From Planctomycetota bacterium (lineage in GTDB: Bacteria; Planctomycetota; PUPC01; JACPCR01), in NCBI GenBank assembly GCA_016179685.1, contig JACPCR010000055.1:1-64000 (forward strand): a stretch of DNA of 64,000 nt. The letters are read 5' to 3'. Below, piece after piece: positions 34,592-42,668 of this stretch. The notes beneath the pieces are model-generated. The model ran no database searches. It was not told the origin of the DNA and worked only from the letters and a program-made list of their open reading frames with translations. A program made the translations under genes and the position numbers. Each line of letters begins with the position of its first letter. The stretch's first letter is position 1.

Positions 34592-35320
34592 TTACCCCAA
34601 CCGCGGAGGCAGACCGAAGTGGTGTAAGGGCTGGTACTTGAGGTTCTCCATGGCGTTTCCCACGTGCCAGCGGCCGGCCTGCGTATTGGCCGCAATGTGG
34701 AAAATCTGGTAGCGATAATAGACCTGGATTTCGACGGCCTGGACGAAGGCCTGGGCGGCGTCCCGGACGTCCACCCAGTCGGGGTCATAGGGCTGCCCGG
34801 CCACATCCTCTTCTCGGACGACCTTTCCGAGCCGAAGGCAGATCACCTCGAGAGGGGTCTCCACCGCGAAGTGGTAGGCCATACGCTCGGCCAGGTAGAG
34901 GGTCATCTCCTGGATTTCCGCGTGGGGACGCGGCCTGAAACGCTCGTCGACCCACCATTCATCGGCCTTGTCGCGAACGACCTGGACGGTCGACGCATGA
35001 ACGAACCGGCGGACCTTGTTTCCCTTGGCTGCGACGAGCAGGTTGTAGGTGGCCCGGGTGCCCCAGTCGAGAATCTGCTGTTCCTGGTCCACGGGGTCAG
35101 GGGAGGCTTCGCTGGCCGGCATCGAGGCCGTGTGGACCACGGCCTCGATGCCCAACATGAGGCGCTCGGCGTCCTCGACGTTCCGCGGGTCCGCCCGCAC
35201 GAACTCGAGGTCGGTCGAGATCGACCCGACATCGCTGACCCGCAGGTCGTGGCGGCCCCGGAGAGCCTGGATGATCGCCTGTCCCAAAGGCTGCTGAGCG
35301 CCGGTAACGAGAACTTTCAT
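34592..35320 (-). CDS. NAD-dependent epimerase/dehydratase-like protein
   Basis: 242 residues from ATG 35320, after gaggg. It begins KVLVTGAQQPLGQAIIQAL, an extended-SDR nucleotide site. The family Tyr-x-x-x-Lys is replaced by YLAERMAYHF, so the usual catalytic pair is not complete. VICLRLGKVV and DWVDVRDAAQAF match the C-terminal half. It may be a binding or regulatory member (NmrA/epimerase-like) rather than a true epimerase. Confidence 0.75.
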   Translation of the reverse strand: MKVLVTGAQQPLGQAIIQALRGRHDLRVSDVGSISTDLEFVRADPRNVEDAERLMLGIEAVVHTASMPASEASPDPVDQEQQILDWGTRATYNLLVAAKGNKVRRFVHASTVQVVRDKADEWWVDERFRPRPHAEIQEMTLYLAERMAYHFAVETPLEVICLRLGKVVREEDVAGQPYDPDWVDVRDAAQAFVQAVEIQVYYRYQIFHIAANTQAGRWHVGNAMENLKYQPLHHFGLPPRLG

Positions 35321-35766
35321 GATTTCCCTCAAAAAAGACAAGAATCAGAACGCCGCCCTTCCCCGCCCATGCCGCGCAACGGTTGTCGCCTGGCTGGCCG
35401 GTCTGGTCGGCGCTTCAAGAATGGCTCGGCACTGGTGCGGGCGACCGCAGGCTTCCGCCTTTCCCAATCCCGGACCCGTCCTCCCGGATCAACCTGCCCG
35501 GTCCTGTCCCGGCAGGAAGAATCCCGCTAGTTTCCCGGTCCAGAAGTGCTTCCGCACTTCCGTTCCTCAGTACTCGTGGAGGGTGTTTTTCTGAGCAACG
35601 TTGTTACACCGAAGGCATCTCCACCGGGTGGACGACAGGGGCGGCGTCAAGAGCAATTATTTAAGCAAGAATCTCGGCCAAGTAAACCCGTTACGAATCC
35701 CACCGCGGGATTCATCCGCAACCGAAGGAGAGTCTCCCCACGGATTGTCCCGGACCTGACTGGAAA
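35321..35766. other. Gene-poor stretch with one hairpin-family copy
   Basis: 446 bp without a supported gene. It contains gaagtgc-ttcc-gcacttc (35543-35560), a perfect 7-4-7 hairpin of the dispersed family. Short open frames here show no recognisable protein. Confidence 0.6.
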
Positions 35767-36546
35767 CTAATCCTTCAGGGCCGCCATCACACACGGGTGC
35801 AGGAAGCGGTTGGCGGAGACGGCCCCTGAGCCATAGATGGTCTTCGAGCCCTGGAGATCGGTAAAGATGCCGCCGGCCTCCTCGACAAGAATCTTGATCG
35901 GAGCGACATCCCATGGGGACACGTTGGGTTCCATCATCATCTCGGACCGGCCGGAAGCAACCAGGACGTGTCCATAGTAATCACCGAAGCCCCGGGAACG
36001 AAAGGCCTGTTCGGCGAGCTTGAAAAGCGCTCGTTTGAAACGCGGATCGCCCGCCAGCTTGCTGAAGCTGGGATAGAGAACGTGAGCCCGGGACAGGCCC
36101 GCTATCTCGGAGACCCGGATGGGTTGCTGATTCAAGAAAGCGCCCTGTCCCTGCGCTGCCCAATAGGTCTCGTGCATTTCCGGACTGTGAATGACCCCAG
36201 CGGCGACCTCGCCCTCCTGCTCGATGCCCATCAGGATGGCAAAAAGCGGGATTCGCCTCACAAAATTGTGCGTCCCATCAATCGGGTCTACGAGCCAGCG
36301 GAAGCCCGACGAGCCCGGCCGGTCGCCGAACTCCTCCCCGAGGATGCCATCCGAGGAAAACCGGCGGCGGATACCCTCCTCAACGCGCTCCTCGATCTCC
36401 TTGTCCGCGCTGGTGACGAGTGTGCTGTCCGGCTTGGTCTCGACGCGGAATCCCCCGCGGAAGTATCGTGAGGCGATCTCGCCGAGGGCAGGAGCAAGCT
36501 GGAGCGCCAGTTCGAGTCTGGCCTTCAAAGATTCGGGCATCAGCAT
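35767..36546 (-). CDS. hisN: Inositol monophosphatase-family phosphatase, HisN-like
   Basis: 259 residues. All metal-site motifs are present: ILGEEFG, WLVDPIDGTHNF and PNVSPWDVAP. The form resembles histidinol-phosphatase of the inositol monophosphatase type (HisN), which removes phosphate from histidinol phosphate; an inositol-1-phosphatase role is the alternative. No other his gene is nearby. The start at 36546 has a second ATG two codons on. Confidence 0.85.
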   Translation of the reverse strand: MLMPESLKARLELALQLAPALGEIASRYFRGGFRVETKPDSTLVTSADKEIEERVEEGIRRRFSSDGILGEEFGDRPGSSGFRWLVDPIDGTHNFVRRIPLFAILMGIEQEGEVAAGVIHSPEMHETYWAAQGQGAFLNQQPIRVSEIAGLSRAHVLYPSFSKLAGDPRFKRALFKLAEQAFRSRGFGDYYGHVLVASGRSEMMMEPNVSPWDVAPIKILVEEAGGIFTDLQGSKTIYGSGAVSANRFLHPCVMAALKD

Positions 36547-36605
36547 GGAGAGCCTCGGGCATCCGCGCGTACCTTCGAAAGTGTGGCTTTGCGAAGCAAG
36601 GCCAC

Positions 36606-36685
36606 TTAGCGAAGCGCTTGCCGTATTCTATTTCGGTTCTGGTCGTTCGAGCCGCACGGGTCAGTTTGAGGCAGCGCTTCGCTAA
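36606..36685. repeat. ~80-bp stop-codon-associated repeat, copy 2 with perfect inverted ends
   Basis: Ends ttagcgaagcgct (36606-36618) and agcgcttcgctaa (36673-36685) are perfect 13-bp inverted repeats. CTA at 36682-36684 is the stop codon of the minus-strand SDR gene. This is the best-preserved copy. Confidence 0.85.
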
Positions 36686-37446
36686 TCCATGGGGTAGAGG
36701 CTGCAGCCTCCGTCGACCAGGAGAACCGATCCGGTCATGTAATCCGAGAGGGACGAGCACAGGAAGAGCATGGCATCAGCGACGGATTCCGGGGGTTGCA
36801 TGAATCCCAGGGGGATGGCCCTTTTCGCACGCTTCTGATAGCTGGGATCGGTATCCCATTGCCGCTTGGCCATGCCGACGCCGACGATTCCAGGTGCGAC
36901 GGCGTTGACCCGGATGCCGTACGGTGCGAGTTCCCGGGCCATGCCGCGCATCAGGGTCTTCATGCCGCTCTTCGATACATGGTATGGGGTGATCTCCGGC
37001 CAGGGCACGTCCTGCACCCAGGAGGTCGTGAAGAGAATCTTGCCGCGGGTCCCGTCGGCCACCATTCTTCGGGCCGCCGCCTGGCCCACGAGGAAGGCGG
37101 CCTTGACGTTCAAATCCATCTGCCGGTCCCAGGCCTCCTCGGTGACCTCGAGGAACGGAGCGGGTTCTACCCGGCCGGCATGGCAGAGGCATGCGTCGAG
37201 CCGGCGACGCCATTCCGCGGCCCGGCGGACCAGGCCTTGGGCGGCCCTGGCGTCCGTGATATCGGCCCGCAAGTAGCGGACCCTGCCGGCCCGGACGCCG
37301 CACGCCCGGAGAATCCGGGCCGCCTCGGCGGGGCCCACGATGTCGTTCACCGCCAGAAATGCCCCATGGTCCGCCAAGCGTTTGACGATGACGCGGCCAA
37401 TGGCCCCCACTCCTCCGGTAATCAAGATGGTCTGGTTCTGGAGCAT
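36682..37446 (-). CDS. Short-chain dehydrogenase/reductase (SDR)
   Basis: 254 residues from ATG 37446 (a GTG two codons earlier is possible). TILITGGVGAIGRVIVKRL is the cofactor site, the Tyr-x-x-x-Lys is in TPYHVSKSGMKTLMRGMA, with Ser in FTTSW. It ends with a typical SDR tail (MTGSVLLVDGG). It most resembles 3-oxoacyl-ACP-reductase-type SDRs; substrate unknown. The E2 acyltransferase gene ends 11 bp before its start, same strand. Confidence 0.87.
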   Translation of the reverse strand: MLQNQTILITGGVGAIGRVIVKRLADHGAFLAVNDIVGPAEAARILRACGVRAGRVRYLRADITDARAAQGLVRRAAEWRRRLDACLCHAGRVEPAPFLEVTEEAWDRQMDLNVKAAFLVGQAAARRMVADGTRGKILFTTSWVQDVPWPEITPYHVSKSGMKTLMRGMARELAPYGIRVNAVAPGIVGVGMAKRQWDTDPSYQKRAKRAIPLGFMQPPESVADAMLFLCSSLSDYMTGSVLLVDGGCSLYPMD

Positions 37447-37456
37447 CGTCACCGTC

Positions 37457-38875
37457 TCAGAACTTCAATGACAAGACCGCGGGGTTCTCCAGGGCGTCCC
37501 GGACGGCATGAAGAAAGCGGGCGCCGATGACGCCATCCACGACGCGGTGATCGCAGGCGAGGACGAGGCTCATCAGGCTGCGGATGTGGATGCCGCCGTG
37601 TCGAACCACGACTTTTTCGCCAATGCGGCCGACGCCCAGGATGCAGCTCTCGCCCGGGTTGATGATCGGAAACACCCGGTCGACCTCGTACATCCCCAAG
37701 TTGGAGACGGTCATGCTCGCGTGGCCGTAGTCATCGGGGGTGAGCCGCCGAGTCCTGGCCTTCTCGATCAGCGCCTGGCTTTCCTGAGCGATCCTCTCGA
37801 CGGACTTGCGATTCAGGTCACGCACCACGGGCACGAGGAGGCCCTCTTCGACGGCGACGGCGAGGCCGATATCGACCGAATCCCGATAGAGGAGTGCGTC
37901 GCCGCCCCAGGAAACATTCATGAGGGGCACCTGCTCGAAGGCCAGGACGCAGGCCCGGATGAGCAAATCGTTGAAAGAGATTTTGACCGTTCCGGAGGCG
38001 TTCAACTCGCTTCGGCGCACGATCAAGGCGGTCATGTCCACGTCGCGGTCGAGATAGAAGTGAGGCACGGTGGCCTTACTCTCGGCCATGCGCTGGGCGA
38101 TGATGCGCCGCATGGCGGTCAGAGGCACACGGCGTCCAACGGACGGGGCGGGTGCGGCGGGCCCGGCGGGTGCGGCGGCCCGGGGCGCGGGCTCGACGTC
38201 TTCCCTCGTGATTTTCCCGCCGGGACCCGATCCCCGGATGGCGAGCACGTCGATCTCGCGCTCGAAAGCGAGGCGCAGAGCGACGGGAGTGATCCGGAGC
38301 TGGTCACGGCGTCGAGCGTACTCGAGGACGTCCTGCTCGATGATTCGGCCGCCGGGACCCGAGCCGCGAAGGAAGCGGAAGGGGATGAGCATGTCGCGGG
38401 CCCGGCGGCGTGCCCGCGGCGAGACCGCGATCCGGCCCGTGGAAGCGGCCATGGCCGGCGCGGGCGAAGGCATGACGGGCGCCGACGACGCCGCGGAACT
38501 CGCCGCCGGCGCCGACGCTGCCGCGGAACTCGCCGCCGGCGCCGACGACGCCGCGGAACTCGCCGCCGGCGCGGACGCCAAAGCCGCGGATGGGCCCGAG
38601 GCCGTCGCGGCCCGCCGGCTCTCCGGCAGCGGATCACCGGGACCGCCCACGTAAGCGAGGACGGTATTGACGGCCACCGTGGTCCCTTCCGGCACGATGA
38701 TCTTCCGCAGGGTTCCTTCCACGAAGGATTCGACCTCGAGGGTCGCCTTGTCCGTGGTGATCTCGAGAAGCACCTCGCCCTTCTGAACCAGGTCACCCTC
38801 TTTCTTGTGCCAGCGCTCGACCACGGCCTCTTCGACGGTCTGTCCCAGCTTCGGCATGAGGACTTCTTTGATCAT
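37457..38875 (-). CDS. 2-oxo acid dehydrogenase E2 (dihydrolipoamide acyltransferase) with two E3-binding domains
   Basis: 472 residues. Lipoyl domain 1-77 with Lys43 in TTDKATLEVES; an Ala/Ser/Pro linker ~95-140 that includes three 10-residue repeats encoded by 30-bp tandem DNA; then two peripheral subunit-binding domains, 150-186 (VSPRARRRARDM ... GSGPGGRIIEQDV) and 195-227 (ITPVALRLAFE ... GSGPGGKITREDV); and the acyltransferase core 248-472 with H443 and D447 in ACDHRVVDG. It transfers an acyl group to CoA in a pyruvate- or branched-chain-type complex. E1 and E3 genes are not in the window. One binding domain is the norm, so the doubled domain is unusual. Confidence 0.9.
   Translation of the reverse strand: MIKEVLMPKLGQTVEEAVVERWHKKEGDLVQKGEVLLEITTDKATLEVESFVEGTLRKIIVPEGTTVAVNTVLAYVGGPGDPLPESRRAATASGPSAALASAPAASSAASSAPAASSAAASAPAASSAASSAPVMPSPAPAMAASTGRIAVSPRARRRARDMLIPFRFLRGSGPGGRIIEQDVLEYARRRDQLRITPVALRLAFEREIDVLAIRGSGPGGKITREDVEPAPRAAAPAGPAAPAPSVGRRVPLTAMRRIIAQRMAESKATVPHFYLDRDVDMTALIVRRSELNASGTVKISFNDLLIRACVLAFEQVPLMNVSWGGDALLYRDSVDIGLAVAVEEGLLVPVVRDLNRKSVERIAQESQALIEKARTRRLTPDDYGHASMTVSNLGMYEVDRVFPIINPGESCILGVGRIGEKVVVRHGGIHIRSLMSLVLACDHRVVDGVIGARFLHAVRDALENPAVLSLKF
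38481..38570 (-). repeat. 30-bp in-frame tandem repeat, three copies, in the E2 linker
   Basis: Three consecutive 30-bp units, the middle one with a single change (tg for ac). They encode repeated SAPAASSAA-type linker. Unit length is a multiple of 3, so copy number may vary without harm. Confidence 0.9.
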
Positions 38876-38881
38876 GAGGGC

Positions 38882-39781
38882 TCAACTCCCACGGTCCCGG
38901 GGCGATCCGCCTCGGGGATACGCCTTCTGGTAGTGGAGGAAAGAGGCAGGCAGTTTGGCGAGAATATCCTCTGCCGTCAAGGAAATCTCGCCGAGGTCCG
39001 CCGCGGCAAGGTCACCGGCAAGCCCGTGGACGAAGACCCCGATTTTGGCCGCGTCGTAAGCGGCGAAGCCTTGAGCGAGCAAGCCGGCCAGGATGCCGGT
39101 GAGGACGTCGCCCGAGCCGCCGGTGGCCATTCCGGGATTTCCGGTGGAATTGACAAAGAGTTTCTGGCCATCGGTAACGAGGGTGTGATGACCCTTGAGG
39201 ACGAGCAGGCACGAGTGTTCCCGGGCAAAATTTACGGCGCAGTTCTCGCGATCATCCTGGATTTCCCGGGTGGCGCGGCCCGTGACGCGGCTCATTTCGC
39301 CCGGATGAGGCGTGAGCAGGAGGGGCGTGTTTCGCCCGCACAGCCCTTCGGCCCGGCCCGCAAAGGCATTGAGGGCGTCCGCATCCAGGACCAGGGGACT
39401 CGATATTCGGGGCACCAGGCGGCGTACCAGCTCCGACGTGTCGGGATGGCGGCTCAGGCCGGGGCCGATGGCAACGGCCTGGACGCGTCCGGCTTCCGCC
39501 AGGAAAGGCTCGAATGCCGCCGCGGCGAGGCAACCCTCGAGCGTGGCGGGGAGCGGAAGGAAAGTCGAGCAGAGCAGGTGGGCAGAGACCACCGGCAGAA
39601 TGACGTCGGGGACGGCGAGTGTGGCCAGTCCGACGCCGCTTCGCAGCGCTGCTTCGGTGGCGAGGCACGCGGCGCCCGTCATGCCGCGGGACCCGGCGAG
39701 GATCAGGACGCGGCCGAAATCCCCCTTGTGAGCGTCCCGGGGACGCGGAGGTATGGCCGGAAGAAACGCATCTCGCTCCAT
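38882..39781 (-). CDS. nnrD: ADP-dependent NAD(P)H-hydrate dehydratase
   Basis: 299 residues from ATG 39781. The ribokinase-like NnrD domain: KGDFGRVLILAGSRGMTGAA, IGPGLSRHP, LDADALNAFAG, LTPHPGEMSRVTG and the hallmark GNPGMATGGSGDVLTG. It repairs hydrated NADH/NADPH. In many bacteria it is fused to the NnrE epimerase; here it stands alone. It follows the KDPG aldolase gene by 22 bp on the same strand and precedes the E2 gene by 6 bp. Confidence 0.92.
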   Translation of the reverse strand: MERDAFLPAIPPRPRDAHKGDFGRVLILAGSRGMTGAACLATEAALRSGVGLATLAVPDVILPVVSAHLLCSTFLPLPATLEGCLAAAAFEPFLAEAGRVQAVAIGPGLSRHPDTSELVRRLVPRISSPLVLDADALNAFAGRAEGLCGRNTPLLLTPHPGEMSRVTGRATREIQDDRENCAVNFAREHSCLLVLKGHHTLVTDGQKLFVNSTGNPGMATGGSGDVLTGILAGLLAQGFAAYDAAKIGVFVHGLAGDLAAADLGEISLTAEDILAKLPASFLHYQKAYPRGGSPRDRGS

Positions 39782-39803
39782 CGCTGTCACCACCGTGATG
39801 GAC

Positions 39804-40463
39804 TCAACGGCCCTTCTTCCGATAGGCCTGGATGGCCTGAACGAACTGACGGGCCTTATCGGTGATGATCTCGAATCGACCGGACGCGAGGGCTTTCTTA
39901 TCCACGAGGCTGCCACCGGCGGCGAGGGCCGTTGCCCCGGCGGCAAGCCATTCCGCAGCATTCTCCGCCGTAACGCCACCGGTCGGCATCAGGCGCACGT
40001 CAGGCAGGGGCGCCCGAATCGCCTTGATGAACGCGGGCCCCAGAATCTCGGCTGGAAAAATCTTGATCAGGTCCGCTCCGGCGCTCCAGGCGCTGACGAT
40101 TTCGCTGGGCGTCATGGCCCCCGGCATGACGGGCACGCCCTCGCCGCGGCAGAAATGGATGATCTCCTGGCTCGTATTCGGAGAAACGATGTAGGCGGCC
40201 CCGGCGGCGATGGCCGCAGCGGCGTCCGCGGGCGTGATGACCGTGCCGGCGCCCAGGAGAATGGACTCACCATATTCCGCGTGCATCAGGCGGATCATTT
40301 CCACCGCATTCGGCACGGTAAAGGTGATCTCGATGGCAGGAATCCCACCCTCCTTCAGGGCTCGAACGGCGCCGCGCACCTGCTCCTTGGTCTCCGCTCG
40401 AACGACCGCGATAATGCCGACTTCGATGATCTGGTCGAGAATCTTTTTGGAAGTGGCCGCCAT
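39804..40463 (-). CDS. eda: KDPG/KHG aldolase (Entner-Doudoroff aldolase)
   Basis: 219 residues from ATG 40463, with gagg 6 bases before it (ATG 40475 is also possible). The class I aldolase barrel shows GIIAVVRAE, IEITFTVPNA (catalytic Glu), GAGTVITP and LIKIFPAEILGP with the Schiff-base Lys. It splits 2-keto-3-deoxy-6-phosphogluconate to pyruvate and glyceraldehyde-3-phosphate, or acts on 4-hydroxy-2-oxoglutarate. It sits in a run of minus-strand metabolic genes. Confidence 0.92.
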   Translation of the reverse strand: MAATSKKILDQIIEVGIIAVVRAETKEQVRGAVRALKEGGIPAIEITFTVPNAVEMIRLMHAEYGESILLGAGTVITPADAAAAIAAGAAYIVSPNTSQEIIHFCRGEGVPVMPGAMTPSEIVSAWSAGADLIKIFPAEILGPAFIKAIRAPLPDVRLMPTGGVTAENAAEWLAAGATALAAGGSLVDKKALASGRFEIITDKARQFVQAIQAYRKKGR

Positions 40464-40600
40464 GGATGGCCTCATTCAAGCGAATGGAAGATCGAAACGC
40501 CTGTTGAAATCCGCTGCGCCCCTCGGGCTCGCGGATTCCCGATACCCTTGAAATGCAACTCGAACCAGAAAGGTCTTTTCACGTTTGCCGTCCAAAGCGC

Positions 40601-41401
40601 CTACCGGGCACGCGGGCGCGGCCTCGTCTTCATTGGGCGGCTGCGCGCCCTCTCCCCGGCCTGATTGATGCGAGACGCAATATAGGCAGCCCCGAATCCG
40701 TTGTCAATGTTGACGACGGAGACGCCTGCGGCACAACTATTAAGCATGGTGAGCAGCGGGGCGAGGCCCCCGAAGCTTGCCCCGTATCCGATGCTGGTGG
40801 GCACGGCGATGACGGGGCAGCTCGCGAGGCCCCCAACGACGCTGGCCAGGGCGCCCTCCATGCCCGCAGCCACGATGATGACGCTGGCCTCGAAGATGCT
40901 CGGACAATGTTCGAGAAGCCGGTGAATCCCGGCTACCCCCACGTCATACAGTGTTTTTACACGATTGTCCATCATCTCCGCCGTCACCCGCGCCTCCTCC
41001 GCCACCGGGATGTCCGAGGTGCCCGCGGTCAGGATCAAAATGACGCCTCGGGAGAGCGACGGCCGATCGTGCCGAAAGGTGATGCAGCGGCCCGCCACCT
41101 CGTACCTCGCACCAGGGATCGCCGGCCGAACCGCCTCGAAGACCTCCGGCGTCGCTCGGGTGGCCAGCAGATTGCTCCCCTGCTCCACCATTCGCGTGGC
41201 CACCTGCACGATCTGGTCCGGTGTCTTTCCCTGGCAGAAAACCACCTCCGGGAATCCGCAGCGAAGGTGGCGGTGATGATCGACCTTGGCAAATCCGAGG
41301 TCCTGGTAAGGAAGGCTGCGAAGCCGCCGAAGGGCCTCCTCCAACGGCATGCGGCCGGCCCGGAACTTCCTGAGAAGGGAACGAAGCGATTTCACGTTCA
41401 T
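40601..41401 (-). CDS. larB: LarB, nickel-pincer cofactor biosynthesis carboxylase
   Basis: 266 residues. Diagnostic stretches: DHHRHLRCGFPEVVFCQGKTP, ILTAGTSDIPVAEEA, DVGVAGIHRLLEH, VAAGMEGALASVVGGL and GYGASFGGLAPLLTMLNSCAAGVSVVNIDNGFGAA. LarB is related to PurE and carboxylates and hydrolyses nicotinic acid adenine dinucleotide in the first step of the nickel-pincer cofactor. LarC and LarE, which complete the pathway, are not in the window. It is 13 bp downstream of tsaD on the same strand. Confidence 0.93.
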   Translation of the reverse strand: MNVKSLRSLLRKFRAGRMPLEEALRRLRSLPYQDLGFAKVDHHRHLRCGFPEVVFCQGKTPDQIVQVATRMVEQGSNLLATRATPEVFEAVRPAIPGARYEVAGRCITFRHDRPSLSRGVILILTAGTSDIPVAEEARVTAEMMDNRVKTLYDVGVAGIHRLLEHCPSIFEASVIIVAAGMEGALASVVGGLASCPVIAVPTSIGYGASFGGLAPLLTMLNSCAAGVSVVNIDNGFGAAYIASRINQAGERARSRPMKTRPRPRAR

Positions 41402-41414
41402 GGTCAGCAGCGAA

Positions 41415-42467
41415 TCACGACGCGGAGCAGCGGCATCCGGATGGCATCGTTCGCGGGGGCGTAGGGACGGCGTCCAGCATCAGGCCGGCCACCCGGCCCC
41501 GCCTCCAGTGATGATAACCGAGACCGGCGATCATGGCCGCATTGTCCGTGCACAAGGCAGGCCGAGGCCAGAAGACAGGAATGCCGGAGCGCCCGGCACG
41601 CTCGAGGAACTGCTGGCGCAGCCTGGAATTGCAGGCCACGCCGCCGCCCAGATAGATGGCTCGAGCGTGCTCGTGCTCGGCAGCAAGGAAAGTTCTCACC
41701 ACGAGAACGTCGACCATGGCTTCCTGGAAGCTCGCGGCGATGTCGGCAACCTCCTGGGCCTTGGGAATCCCGCCGGCACGCCCGGCCGCATTCTGTCCCT
41801 TCACATGATAGAGCACGGCGGTCTTGATCCCGCTGAAACTGAAGTCGAAGCGGTCGCCCTCGAGGAAAGTCCGTGGAAACGGAATAGCCGCGGGATGGCC
41901 ACGGGCCGCAACACGGTCAATAGCGGGTCCGCCCGGGTATCCCAGCCCAAGGATGGCCGCCACCTTGTCAAAAGCCTCGCCTGCCGCATCATCTCGAGTG
42001 GACCCGATGCAGGCCAGGTCCGCTTCCGAAGACGCCCGAAACAGGAGCGTATGTCCTCCCGAGACGACGAGAGCCACGGCAGGAAATACGCTCGGATGTC
42101 CGTCCAGACGATTCGCGTAGATGTGGGCCTCGACGTGATGGACCGGGACGAGGGGGATACGAAGCCGCCAGGCCATCGTCTTCGCGGCCGTCACACCCAC
42201 CAGGAGCGCTCCTACGAGGCCCGGGGCATGCGTTACGGCGACCGCATCCAGGTCGCCGGGACGCAGCCCGGCCTGCCCCAGAGCCTCCTGGATTGCCGGC
42301 GTGATCGCCTCGATATGAGCGCGGCAGGCCAGCTCCGGAACGACTCCACCGTACCGGCCGTGAAGAATCTGCTGGGAACAGACCACGTTGGAGAGGACCT
42401 CTCGTCCGTCGCGGACCACCGCTGCCGCGGTCTCGTCACAGGAGGTCTCGATGCCCAGTAGGTTCAT
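41415..42467 (-). CDS. tsaD: tRNA N6-threonylcarbamoyladenosine transferase TsaD
   Basis: 350 residues from ATG 42467. ASKHA fold with LGIETSCDETAAAVV, PVHHVEAHIYAN (metal-binding His pair), VSGGHT, DDAAGEAFDKVA and GGGVACNSRLR. It transfers the threonylcarbamoyl group to A37 of ANN-decoding tRNAs with TsaB and TsaE. Essential housekeeping gene in most bacteria. It is transcribed toward larB. Confidence 0.95.
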   Translation of the reverse strand: MNLLGIETSCDETAAAVVRDGREVLSNVVCSQQILHGRYGGVVPELACRAHIEAITPAIQEALGQAGLRPGDLDAVAVTHAPGLVGALLVGVTAAKTMAWRLRIPLVPVHHVEAHIYANRLDGHPSVFPAVALVVSGGHTLLFRASSEADLACIGSTRDDAAGEAFDKVAAILGLGYPGGPAIDRVAARGHPAAIPFPRTFLEGDRFDFSFSGIKTAVLYHVKGQNAAGRAGGIPKAQEVADIAASFQEAMVDVLVVRTFLAAEHEHARAIYLGGGVACNSRLRQQFLERAGRSGIPVFWPRPALCTDNAAMIAGLGYHHWRRGRVAGLMLDAVPTPPRTMPSGCRCSAS

Positions 42468-42668
42468 CTGTTTCTCGCCGTCAGGTTTCCGCCATGCACC
42501 CTTCGCGCATGAGCCCTCAGGCGCTTGGGGCTTCAATCTTGAAAAAGCTTCTTCAGTTTGAGTCGCACTTTAAAGGCTTCCGTCTCCTCGACAGGGCTGG
42601 GACGGCGAAGCTGGGCCAACCCCGGCTCTGAAATCCGCGGTGCCCGGGGGGCGCAGCGGATTCCCATG

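Noticed and set aside
37508..39865. 785-codon plus-strand open frame across the E2 and nnrD genes
   Set aside because: Low-complexity Gly/Arg/Asp composition; spans two real genes on the other strand.
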